Positions 22,997 through 28,599 of a stretch of 39,675 bases of DNA are shown here, in pieces (the stretch's first letter is position 1; every line of letters starts with the position of its first letter). The stretch covers positions 1-39,675 of the IMG/VR virus record IMGVR_UViG_3300037200_000151, one strand, 5' to 3'. Origin of the DNA: a virus. The position numbers were made by a program, and so were the translations under genes. Under the pieces are notes generated by a model. That model searched no databases. It was given only the letters and a program-made list of their open reading frames with translations, and was not told the DNA's origin.

Positions 22997-23105
22997 CTTG
23001 AGCATGCCCTCGAAAGCCCAATAATACAGCGAAAAAAACAAGGAGGATAGTTAAGAGCAGCGCGACAAAGTTAATTTGGCCTTCTTCTGGCTCGGCGGGT
23101 GTCAT
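22893..23105 (-). CDS. small single-span membrane protein
   Basis: This 70-residue protein starts at ATG 23105 behind GGAG. The acidic N-terminus MTPAEPEEGQ is followed by one hydrophobic helix (FVALLLTILLVFFAVLLGF, about 13-31). A charged tail follows that extends 104 bp into the glycosyltransferase gene in another frame. The overlap raises doubt about the tail, but the membrane helix lies before the overlap and has its own RBS. The function is unknown. Confidence 0.45.
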   Translation of the reverse strand: MTPAEPEEGQINFVALLLTILLVFFAVLLGFRGHAQDEEDPFYSEKERVLLLHDVHAPERRPLELNPLHR

Positions 23106-23127
23106 TCCAACTCCATGGCTAGGGTTT

Positions 23128-23349
23128 TCATTCTTCTTTCTTCATTTCCTTCATGGCCTTGAAAAGCCTTTTGTCGAGAGCAAGCATCGCGGCTTTTGTT
23201 TTGGGTGCGTCTTGGCGAAACTTGGCGACGAAAAATCTAAGTGCTGAGCGGACGTCCTCACACTCTTGGCCCTGCATTACCATGAAAAATTTCTCGCAGC
23301 ATTCGCCGCACTCGCTCCATCTAGGCGCGCAGACTTCACACTTTTTCAT
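23128..23349 (-). CDS. small Cys-rich protein
   Basis: The 73-residue protein starts at ATG 23349, overlapping the preceding stop (ATGA). The N-terminus has MKKCEVCAPRWSECGECCEKFF. Two C-x2-C type pairs suggest a zinc site, followed by a helical basic part ending in KEMKKEE. It belongs to the run of small early-type genes. The family is not recognised. Confidence 0.6.
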   Translation of the reverse strand: MKKCEVCAPRWSECGECCEKFFMVMQGQECEDVRSALRFFVAKFRQDAPKTKAAMLALDKRLFKAMKEMKKEE

Positions 23350-23690
23350 TCCAACTCCGCAAGCTTTTTATAGACTGAATCGAGGGTTTCTTGTGCCCTC
23401 GCTCCTAGGAATATATTGCTTTGATGATCTCCATCAGCAAGCCTAATTTCCATCATAGAATAACTTTCCAAAGCCTCAATCGCCTCCCGCATTGCCTCAA
23501 TGAGCTTTAATGCTTCATCCGGAGGAAAGAGTGCGTAGTGACGCAAGCCCGGTTCACGACAATCCATTTCAGCGGTTCGTGCCATCTTCTCCAGGCGCGA
23601 CAGGGTTTCGGTGAGGTTAGACATTAGATCATCTACAGAATGATTAAAAAAGTAGGAGCAAGAAATGGCTTTGGTTTTCGGCGTGGTCAT
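23346..23690 (-). CDS. small helical hypothetical protein
   Basis: This 114-residue protein is mostly helical and charged (DDLMSNLTETLSRLEKMARTAE, DEALKLIEAMREAIEALESY). The later part contains ADGDHQSNIFLGARAQETLDSVYKKLAELE. It has no membrane segment. Both ends overlap neighbours by four bases, so it is translationally coupled. Similar helical proteins are common in phage accessory operons. I assign no function. Confidence 0.6.
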   Translation of the reverse strand: MTTPKTKAISCSYFFNHSVDDLMSNLTETLSRLEKMARTAEMDCREPGLRHYALFPPDEALKLIEAMREAIEALESYSMMEIRLADGDHQSNIFLGARAQETLDSVYKKLAELE

Positions 23691-23902
23691 TCGTTAGCCT
23701 CCTCAACCTCTTCACGAGAGTATAAAAACTCATCCAACTGAACTTCATATTTTGAAAGCTTCAATTGCATCACTCCCTTAATCGGGGTTACTAAGCATCC
23801 AATCGATTGAACACCATTGTTCCAAATTCCAAAGGCATTTATCGCATCCCAATACCCGCAAAGGTATGCATGGGTTTCAGGGGGTAATTTATCTGACTTC
23901 AT
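23687..23902 (-). CDS. small hypothetical protein
   Basis: The 71-residue protein starts at ATG 23902. The open frame extends upstream to 24109, but that part lies wholly within the preceding gene in another frame. The sequence is MKSDKLPPETHAYLCGYWDAINAFGIW with an acidic end (REEVEEANE). It overlaps its upstream neighbour by 14 bases and its downstream neighbour by 4. The function is not recognised. Confidence 0.6.
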   Translation of the reverse strand: MKSDKLPPETHAYLCGYWDAINAFGIWNNGVQSIGCLVTPIKGVMQLKLSKYEVQLDEFLYSREEVEEANE

Positions 23903-24116
23903 TTTCTTCCTCCGATGGAAACGCGGCAAGAGCTTCTTTGAGCGGACCGGAAAGCATCCCGCACCTATCGCGCTCCCACTCCAAAGCAGGACGCGCGTGC
24001 AACAAAGCCCAGCGAGCCAAAAGAAATACGTCGTCCAAAACATCTTCTCTCCATGGGGTGCCTTTAAAATGTTCTCTAGTGGCTTGGTGAAGGCGTTCCA
24101 ATTCCCCAATCGTCAT
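23889..24116 (-). CDS. small helical hypothetical protein
   Basis: The 75-residue protein (MTIGELERLHQATREHFKG ... EALAAFPSEEENEVR) is helical, with Arg/His/Leu-rich segments and an acidic C-terminus. ATG 24116 overlaps the previous stop by four bases. It is part of a tightly packed run of small genes between the glycosyltransferase and the control region. No family is recognised. Confidence 0.6.
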   Translation of the reverse strand: MTIGELERLHQATREHFKGTPWREDVLDDVFLLARWALLHARPALEWERDRCGMLSGPLKEALAAFPSEEENEVR

Positions 24117-24334
24117 TTACATTCCTCCATAGGCTTGTCGATTTCTTTGAGTGCATCGTGAGCCGTGAATAGATCACTCATTGTTCCATGTGGGTAAGCC
24201 CTAATTTCTAATAGCGCTTCTCTTGCGATCCTAAAACGGCGGATGATCTCTTGGATTTTTGAAGGATAAATCTCCATCCAATGCTTCCTCTCGGCAAGCT
24301 TCTCAAGCTGGTCCAGTTCTTCAAGAAACGTCAC
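24113..24334 (-). CDS. small helical hypothetical protein
   Basis: The 73-residue protein is read from GTG 24334, which overlaps the upstream stop as GTGA and follows GAGGAAG. An upstream GTG at 24352 is open but would overlap the previous gene more. The sequence VTFLEELDQLEKLAERKHWM ... DLFTAHDALKEIDKPMEECK is helical and charged. The function is unknown. Confidence 0.6.
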   Translation of the reverse strand: MTFLEELDQLEKLAERKHWMEIYPSKIQEIIRRFRIAREALLEIRAYPHGTMSDLFTAHDALKEIDKPMEECK

Positions 24335-24507
24335 TCTACTTCCTCTTCCCACTTAAAATCATCGTGAAGATATATGGTCTGGTACTCGCCGCATAAAGAG
24401 CACTCGCCATTGCGGATGACGTTTGGGTGAAGTTTATCAAGCTCGCCATTTAAATCATCTGCGCATTGGATACAGAGGTACTTGTGAACTTCGTGCTCGG
24501 AGGTCAT
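24331..24507 (-). CDS. small zinc-ribbon-like protein
   Basis: This 58-residue ORF starts at ATG 24507 and was too short for standard thresholds. It has two C-x2-C knuckles: YLCIQCADD near residue 13 and GECSLCGEY near residue 38, the plan of a zinc ribbon. It ends DFKWEEEVE. The stop overlaps the next start (GTGA), confirming operon coupling. It could bind nucleic acid or protein. No family name is assigned. Confidence 0.6.
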   Translation of the reverse strand: MTSEHEVHKYLCIQCADDLNGELDKLHPNVIRNGECSLCGEYQTIYLHDDFKWEEEVE

Positions 24508-24508
24508 T

Positions 24509-24577
24509 TCATTTCCAAAATCCCAAGAGCGAGCCCCGCACCATGCGGTTTAGAGCGGGGAATAACAGGGCGCTCAT
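24509..24577 (-). CDS. possible 22-residue micro-ORF
   Basis: The ATG overlaps the stop of the upstream gene (ATGA), and the frame ends just before the zinc-ribbon gene. The peptide is hydrophobic and basic (MSALLFPALNRMVRGSLLGFWK), in line with other tiny genes here. The stretch also contains a CCCCGC/GCGGGG hairpin (24534-24539, 24555-24560), so it may instead be a coupling or processing element. Confidence 0.25.
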   Translation of the reverse strand: MSALLFPALNRMVRGSLLGFWK

Positions 24578-24960
24578 GGCTCACCCTTGGAACGTTCACG
24601 ATCTAACTCTTCCGTGAGGGCTTTTGCAAAATCGACGGCCGCATCTGGGGCCATGCATTTCAAAGTCACTTGACCGTTAGAAAGTATTCCCTGCAAAGCT
24701 TGTCCGGCGAACCACTCAAGCTTCGTGAGACCGCGCTTCTCGGGAGGCACCGATTCACTGGGTGCGGGAAAGGCGGGGTATTCCCAATACGGGCCGAGCG
24801 CGATTTCTATCATGCATGGGGAATAATTTGGCTTTGGAATCCTTGCAGCAGCCTCGCCCCGAACCTGAAGGAGAACATGAAAAATGTCAGTGCAGGTCCA
24901 AGCCCCGCGAGTGCCGGCGTAGATTTTCTCGGCGAGGATCTCAAGTTCTTTGTTAGTCAC
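24574..24960 (-). CDS. small conserved phage accessory protein
   Basis: The 128-residue protein starts at GTG 24960 behind AGGAGGAATTAG. The N-terminus is MTNKELEILAEKIYAG. The middle contains RGLTKLEWFAGQALQGIL, which matches a short 'GlTk.eWFAgqALqGll' motif found in many small phage proteins of unknown function. It ends in a charged helix. It overlaps the downstream micro-ORF start and the upstream membrane protein stop. The role is unknown. Confidence 0.65.
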   Translation of the reverse strand: MTNKELEILAEKIYAGTRGAWTCTDIFHVLLQVRGEAAARIPKPNYSPCMIEIALGPYWEYPAFPAPSESVPPEKRGLTKLEWFAGQALQGILSNGQVTLKCMAPDAAVDFAKALTEELDRERSKGEP

Positions 24961-25096
24961 CTAATTCCTCCTTTTTCAGGCGTCCAAAGATCCAAACGCC
25001 GAACCCCCAAAGCAATTGAGCCAACACGGCGCCAACGATCGCTCCGCAAACGAAGCCCGTGATTACAGCCAGCGAGTTTTGCCATGTGGAGATCAT
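24953..25096 (-). CDS. 47-residue small membrane protein
   Basis: This short ORF begins MISTWQNSLAVITGFVCG and has one long hydrophobic helix (LAVITGFVCGAIVGAVLAQLL) with an aromatic continuation (WGFGVWIFG). A charged end follows, RLKKEELGD. ATG 25096 overlaps the upstream stop (ATGA). A G-x3-G-x3 pattern in the helix suggests helix packing. The role is unknown. Confidence 0.55.
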   Translation of the reverse strand: MISTWQNSLAVITGFVCGAIVGAVLAQLLWGFGVWIFGRLKKEELGD

Positions 25097-25287
25097 GAAG
25101 ACTCTTCGGTTTCCATGTTTGTCATTTCCATGCTTTCGATGTGAAGCGAATCCTGAAGATATGTCTTTGTGAAAGAAATCACAGAAAAAAGCTCAAGTAG
25201 CGTAATTTTTCTAGCCTGTCCCCAGAGAAGAAGCTCCCTCATATGATTGATCGCGTCTTCTTGGCGCATTAAAACTTTTGTTTCCAT
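25093..25287 (-). CDS. small helical hypothetical protein
   Basis: This 64-residue protein (METKVLMRQEDAINHMREL ... MEMTNMETEESS) is helical and Met-rich with an acidic tail. It lies directly after the SEC-C gene and is coupled to the downstream membrane protein by ATGA. No family is recognised. Confidence 0.55.
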   Translation of the reverse strand: METKVLMRQEDAINHMRELLLWGQARKITLLELFSVISFTKTYLQDSLHIESMEMTNMETEESS

Positions 25288-25340
25288 CGCAACTCCTGAC
25301 CTCGGGCCTAATGCAGCAGTGAGTCACAAATCAAGGAAAA

Positions 25341-25580
25341 TCAGCGGCCAGCTTCTCGGACGACGTTCCGAAGCCCCAGCCAGTGTTTGGCTTCAACAAC
25401 GGAGGCGATTTTATCCAGGCAGCACTTCTTGAATTTGATCCCGGATCCGCACCAGCATTGATGATTCCGAGGGAAGCGGGAAAGGGGGTTCCACTTCATT
25501 CCTTCGGGCAATACTCGCCCGGCCCCTGCCTGAGATCGCAGCTTTCTGGCCCGTCGTCTGAAAAGGTTTCCCCACCCCAT
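25341..25580 (-). CDS. SEC-C zinc-binding motif protein
   Basis: The 79-residue protein contains NHQCWCGSGIKFKKCCLDK (about residues 39-57), a clear SEC-C motif (C-x-C-G-S-G-x3-K-x2-C-C) that binds zinc. The N-terminal half is very basic (FRRRARKLRSQ). SEC-C domains occur at the SecA C-terminus and in many stand-alone proteins, and suggest protein or nucleic-acid contact here. It is the first gene of the leftward block, adjacent to the control region, so it is probably expressed early. ATG 25580 directly follows a T-run. Confidence 0.7.
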   Translation of the reverse strand: MGWGNLFRRRARKLRSQAGAGRVLPEGMKWNPLSRFPRNHQCWCGSGIKFKKCCLDKIASVVEAKHWLGLRNVVREAGR

Positions 25581-25599
25581 AAAAAAGGCTTAGGCCGAA

Positions 25600-25640
25600 T
25601 ACGGTACTTTTGGCAAAAATAATTCGCAAATAGTACCGTA
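25600..25640. promoter_or_regulatory. operator-like inverted repeat TACGGTACT/AGTACCGTA
   Basis: Perfect 9-base arms at 25600-25608 and 25632-25640 are separated by 23 bases. A third partial copy, TTGGTACTGTAA, begins near 25718. The arms extend as TACGGTACTTTT and, on the other strand, TACGGTACTATT. Position just upstream of the leftward SEC-C gene suggests repressor or activator binding. Confidence 0.5.
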
Positions 25641-26104
25641 GCGGGTTAGGCCGATTTGTGGCAGATGCGTGGGAAGCTGTGACAAACTGGATTTGAATGA
25701 ATGAAAATTAGAAAATGTTGGTACTGTAAATCAGATGCCATTTTAACCCGTATACCTATAACACGGCGTGTAGAACCTCAAACTGCGTGAAATGGGGGGG
25801 AGGGACGTACGCAGCCAGCAGCAGGCTCGGCCACGGGGGTAGGGGGTCGAACTTTTCCCCGCCCTTTTTTCCCCTAATGTCCTAATAGTATCAACAACCT
25901 GCAATCAACAACCTAATCTGAATGCGTATAACTTGCCTTGGCCCTCCTTTGCCGCGGCGGTATCCTCATAGGTTGTACGTTGCAGGTCCCGTGCCGATGC
26001 GAGGACGCGTTTAAATGCCATTCCACGCCTGAAAGGTGTCTAAGGTTTGCTCATGTGTCGATATAACGATAGACAGTGGAAGGTTGACGGTGAGCCGATC
26101 CCTT

Positions 26105-26258
26105 CAACCTGCAACCTGCAACCTTCAAATAATGGCATATGAGCAGCCAAAGGCATGCGGGATAGAGCTCGAGCTCATGAGTGTCGCAGACCTTCAACCT
26201 ACTTTAAATGGCATTTGAGGCGTGCGGTGGACCTACAACCTACGCGGACGGGCATTTG
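26105..26258 (+). repeat. three composite elements CAACCT-N9-GGCAT
   Basis: CAACCT at 26119, 26195 and 26236 is followed in each case by GGCAT exactly 15 bases later (26134, 26210, 26251), then A/T-TGA. Two extra CAACCT copies (26105, 26112) precede the first unit. A degenerate fourth unit may begin at 25909. The conserved two-part spacing indicates recognition by one protein. Candidate roles are iterons of an origin or activator sites for the rightward operon. Confidence 0.6.
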
Positions 26259-26298
26259 ACGAGACTTTGGGCCATTTACATGCAACGATGTTGTCATA

Positions 26299-26667
26299 AT
26301 GGGAGATTTGAGAATCAAGGCGTTAGCGATGGACGTCACACGCGACGTATCCCAGCATTGGGAACGGTTTAAAGAGCCAATGAGCTTAACATCGGTGCAG
26401 TGTCGCTATTTGAGGCGTTTGGAGAGGGTTTTTGGAGTAGGGAATGGCTTCTCATGGTTTATCGATCAATTGAAAAAGGCGCGAGTTCTTCATTCAATTG
26501 AGACGCGCACGGGGAAGCGCTGGATGGTGCCGATTGAGGCTTGGAATGGCTTAGATTCAGCGGCACGGCTTAAGGTGGACGAATGGTGTCAGACCGCGGT
26601 TGATCCCCGCTATGAGCGAAGCGTGCAGCTTAGAGAAGAGCGTCTAAAGAATCGGCAGCCTGTCTAA
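26299..26667 (+). CDS. hypothetical protein, first gene of rightward operon
   Basis: This 122-residue basic protein may contain a winged-helix-type segment: SLTSVQCRYLRRLERVFGVG, FSWFIDQLKKARVLHSIETRTGKRWMVPIEAW. A turn-rich end follows, with a basic C-terminal helix (YERSVQLREERLKNRQ). The family is not recognised. Its position, about 40 bp after the composite repeats and first in the operon, would suit a regulator or origin-binding protein, but this is inference. No good RBS precedes ATG 26299. An in-frame ATG at 26329 is the alternative. Confidence 0.6.
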   Translation: MGDLRIKALAMDVTRDVSQHWERFKEPMSLTSVQCRYLRRLERVFGVGNGFSWFIDQLKKARVLHSIETRTGKRWMVPIEAWNGLDSAARLKVDEWCQTAVDPRYERSVQLREERLKNRQPV

Positions 26668-26728
26668 GAGATCGACAGGAGAACACAAGGCATCGAAAGC
26701 ATTGTGAGTGTCGCGCGAGTTTCACACG

Positions 26729-26737
26729 TTATCCACA
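26729..26737 (+). promoter_or_regulatory. DnaA box (TTATCCACA)
   Basis: A perfect consensus DnaA 9-mer lies in the 173-bp gap between the 26299 gene and the tiny membrane gene at 26841. A single box can occur by chance (another is inside a coding gene at 34621). Its non-coding location near the repeat array makes an origin role plausible. Confidence 0.3.
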
Positions 26738-26801
26738 AAACTGCATGAAAGTTCGACGATTGGTGGTTGGTGGTTTCGTCGTGAATTCGGCGATTTGTCG
26801 G

Positions 26802-26817
26802 TGGCACGCGAGGTGCA
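26802..26817 (+). promoter_or_regulatory. sigma-54-type promoter
   Basis: TGGCACGCGAGGTGCA matches the -24/-12 consensus (TGGCACRNNNNTTGCW) at every defined base but one, with correct GG-to-GC spacing. Transcription would begin near 26827, and a strong RBS (CGGAGGA) plus ATG 26841 follow. It would make this operon dependent on host RpoN and an enhancer-binding activator. An inverted repeat CGACGA/TCGTCG flanking a TGGTGGTTGGTGG tract (about 26754-26781) lies just upstream. Confidence 0.5.
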
Positions 26818-26840
26818 ATGTACTCTGTATCGGAGGAACG

Positions 26841-26888
26841 ATGGGAACGATGATTTTAGTCCTGATCTTAGTGATGTTTTTAAACTGA
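26841..26888 (+). CDS. 15-residue hydrophobic micropeptide
   Basis: MGTMILVLILVMFLN is encoded behind a strong Shine-Dalgarno (CGGAGGAACG) and directly downstream of the sigma-54-like promoter. It is nearly all hydrophobic, long enough for a short membrane helix. It may be functional, or it may be a leader peptide setting translation of the next gene (17 bp gap with its own AGGAG). It is listed because the RBS is better than for many known genes here. Confidence 0.4.
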   Translation: MGTMILVLILVMFLN

Positions 26889-26904
26889 ATAGGAGTTGCG
26901 AGTC

Positions 26905-27054
26905 ATGAAAAACTTAGAGCGTTCATTGTCCTTGTTACTTGTTGTTTTGATCGGCATGGTCATTGTGGAATCGGCCAAGATTCCGATGCTAAGCCAAACC
27001 GAAATCGCCTCGGCATTGCAGAATGCGAACCGAAGCCCGGCTGTCGTTCGATAG
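26905..27054 (+). CDS. 49-residue membrane-anchored small protein
   Basis: ATG 26905 follows AGGAG at good spacing. The N-terminus MKNLERS is followed by a hydrophobic helix (LSLLLVVLIGMVIVE) and a polar tail (KIPMLSQTEIASALQNANRS). The signal-anchor topology puts the tail in the periplasm if N-in. No family is recognised. Confidence 0.55.
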   Translation: MKNLERSLSLLLVVLIGMVIVESAKIPMLSQTEIASALQNANRSPAVVR

Positions 27055-27105
27055 CCAAAACTAACCCCAAAGCCACGGACGGCCTTCTTTAATTTAGGAG
27101 GTCTT

Positions 27106-27231
27106 ATGTTCTTTTTGTCGGTCGGTCTTTTGGGACTTTATTTTGGATGCCCGATATTTGGTGGGATATTTACGGTGCTTGGCCTTCTTGGCCTTGTCGC
27201 TGAATCTCATAATGCACGAGGTGGCCAATGA
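27106..27231 (+). CDS. 41-residue Gly-rich membrane protein
   Basis: ATG 27106 follows AGGAGG. The sequence MFFLSVGLLGLYFGCPIFGGIF continues with VLGLLGLVAESHNARGGQ. It is hydrophobic over about 30 residues with many Gly, consistent with one or two short membrane helices. The stop overlaps the next start (ATGA region), so it is coupled. The function is unknown. Confidence 0.55.
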   Translation: MFFLSVGLLGLYFGCPIFGGIFTVLGLLGLVAESHNARGGQ

Positions 27232-27443
27232 ACAAAATAACGATCTGGAACGACGTTGCTGCAAACTGCTGGATGTCTGAAACTATCACCAATGATTTTC
27301 CCGATGCTGACATGGTGAAACACTTGGGCACGCATATTTTGCCCACGGCATTCACTACACAAGCTGAAGGGGCGTACGTTGCTAAGCGATTAGAGGAACT
27401 CAATCCTGGTTATCAAGTCATGATTCGCATCAAATTGGCCTAA
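27228..27443 (+). CDS. small hypothetical protein
   Basis: The 71-residue soluble protein (MNKITIWNDVAANCWMSETITNDFPDADM ... NPGYQVMIRIKLA) has an alternating beta/alpha pattern. It is coupled to the preceding membrane gene and followed at 20 bp by the radical-SAM-like gene, which has its own AAGGAG site. The family is not recognised. Confidence 0.6.
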   Translation: MNKITIWNDVAANCWMSETITNDFPDADMVKHLGTHILPTAFTTQAEGAYVAKRLEELNPGYQVMIRIKLA

Positions 27444-27463
27444 ATCAAATTAAGGAGATCAAG

Positions 27464-28015
27464 ATGGAAATTTTAAAAACGATTCACAATCACGGGATGC
27501 AACGATATGAGGCTCGAATGGGTAAGAAGATTAGAGCGCAGCGATTGTATGGTTCAACGTTTTGTCCTTATATCGTGAAAAACGGTCGCGTCCAACTGAC
27601 TTCGTTCAATGACCTCAAGACGCTTTTAAAAGGCAACGTCGTTAACATTGGATCGATCGCTAAGTCGGGAAACGACATGGGGTTGTCAGACGCGTTTGCT
27701 TGGTTGGATCGTAAATATCAAATCACGCTTGCAGCGCTTGAACAACTTAACGAAGCAAGTGATCGCAAGACGATTGTTATCACCACGCAGTCTGACCTCA
27801 TTGGATGCGACGATTACGTCGACCGCTTGGCCGAATTGTCCACTAGACACGACGTCGAAATTCAAATCGTATATCCCAAAGGATTAGATGCGGACGATTT
27901 TCGAACTCTACTACCCGCATGCCCTTCACAACTTCGACTCGACAAAGCTATTGAGAAGCTTACCGATGCAGGATTGAACGTAGTGCGCTTGAATTTGTCA
28001 GGCAGGAAAATATGA
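27464..28015 (+). CDS. radical-SAM (SPL-like) barrel homolog without the cluster motif
   Basis: The 183-residue protein starts behind TAAGGAGATCAAG. From about residue 60 it follows the barrel pattern of SPL-like radical SAM proteins. VVNIGSIAKSGNDM corresponds to the 'v..G..tD.yq' strand. RKYQITLAALEQLNEASD, TIVITTQSDLIGCDDYVDRLAEL and DVEIQIVYPKGLDADDFRTLLPACPSQLRLDKAIEKLTDAGLNV follow the usual 'I.TKS.l..rD...L..L', strand and 'leP..ps...Rl.ai..L..aGi.v' elements. The N-terminus has only one Cys (34) and lacks the CX3CX2C iron-sulfur motif, so it cannot bind the usual cluster. It may be a binding or regulatory derivative. The match is by pattern only. Confidence 0.45.
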   Translation: MEILKTIHNHGMQRYEARMGKKIRAQRLYGSTFCPYIVKNGRVQLTSFNDLKTLLKGNVVNIGSIAKSGNDMGLSDAFAWLDRKYQITLAALEQLNEASDRKTIVITTQSDLIGCDDYVDRLAELSTRHDVEIQIVYPKGLDADDFRTLLPACPSQLRLDKAIEKLTDAGLNVVRLNLSGRKI

Positions 28016-28095
28016 TCCACCTCGAGCACCGCATCTTGCAACTATTCTGCACGCTAACCGTAACACTTGTGATCTATAGCGCGATAACCGCGTAA
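28012..28095 (+). CDS. 27-residue membrane micropeptide
   Basis: The ATG overlaps the preceding stop (ATATGA). MIHLEHRILQLF continues into a hydrophobic helix (CTLTVTLVIYSAITA). It is one of several tiny membrane genes in this operon. The stop codon overlaps the AAAGGAG site for the next gene. Confidence 0.4.
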   Translation: MIHLEHRILQLFCTLTVTLVIYSAITA

Positions 28096-28104
28096 AGGAG
28101 ACTT

Positions 28105-28233
28105 ATGAGCATATATGAAGCTTTAAAACTGAAACTTCGCCGCGAGCCAACTAATGCCGAAATTAAATTCGAAGTGAAACGCATAATCAGCGAAGCGACT
28201 TTAAAAGTCAAAATGAAGAAAGGTGACCTATGA
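28105..28233 (+). CDS. 42-residue basic small protein
   Basis: ATG 28105 follows AAAGGAG. The sequence MSIYEALKLKLRREPTNAEIKFEV ... ATLKVKMKKGDL is helical and basic. Its stop overlaps the next start (ATGA). It could bind nucleic acid, but nothing specific is visible. Confidence 0.55.
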   Translation: MSIYEALKLKLRREPTNAEIKFEVKRIISEATLKVKMKKGDL

Positions 28234-28523
28234 AACCTAAACACACGCCTGGACCGTGGATCTCTGAACCAAGAAATGAGTTAGCCGTCAACCTTGGAAA
28301 CGAGACGTTCTACGTGACCGCCAAGGAACTGCCTCACACTTTGGCTATGGTGAATGACGAAGCCAACGCCCGCCTAATCGCTGCGGCTCCTGATCTCTTA
28401 GAGGCGCTTGAAGTGGCGCTCGAATACATGGAGCAAGTTGTACGCTTAGACCCAACAAAATCGGCCGCTAAGAATCAAATTAAATGGATCGAAACCGCTA
28501 TCCGCAAAGCGAAAGGAGAATGA
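28230..28523 (+). CDS. conserved phage protein, HTPGPW/NARLIAAAPDLLEAL family
   Basis: The 97-residue protein carries two motifs that recur in many phage small proteins: an N-terminal HTPGPW and a central NARLIAAAPDLLEALEVALEYM. A short C-terminal helix follows. The family is abundant in phage early and accessory regions and has no established function. It overlaps the upstream gene by four bases. Confidence 0.75.
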   Translation: MKPKHTPGPWISEPRNELAVNLGNETFYVTAKELPHTLAMVNDEANARLIAAAPDLLEALEVALEYMEQVVRLDPTKSAAKNQIKWIETAIRKAKGE

Positions 28524-28525
28524 GA

Positions 28526-28594
28526 ATGGAACCGCTGATCGGAGCGATTTTGCTCCTTATGCTCGAAGTGATTTTGACCGAGATTCTTAGTTAG
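28526..28594 (+). CDS. 22-residue acidic membrane micropeptide
   Basis: MEPLIGAILLLMLEVILTEILS starts three bases after the previous stop, with AAAGGAG just upstream. It is almost fully hydrophobic with three Glu. A strong hairpin starts six bases after the stop. It is probably expressed, with the same style as 26841 and 28012. Confidence 0.4.
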   Translation: MEPLIGAILLLMLEVILTEILS

Positions 28595-28599
28595 AAAAA

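Larger units (their letters stand above)
25581..26298. other. 718-bp non-coding control region between divergent operons
   Basis: No protein gene is supported here. The region separates the leftward small-gene block from the rightward operon and holds several repeat families: a GGTACT inverted repeat cluster, TTAGGCCGA direct repeats (25590-25598 and 25646-25654), and CAACCT motifs. AAATGGCAT-type motifs occur in both orientations (minus near 25733-25746 and 26010-26020; plus near 26131, 26207 and 26248). A G-rich run lies at 25794-25802 and a C/T run at 25856-25873. It is the strongest candidate for the phage switch and/or origin. No clean sigma-70 promoter was found. Confidence 0.6.

Noticed and set aside
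26708-26908. 66-codon frame across the sigma-54-like promoter
   Set aside because: It has no RBS, spans the regulatory sites, and conflicts with the strongly marked start at 26841.
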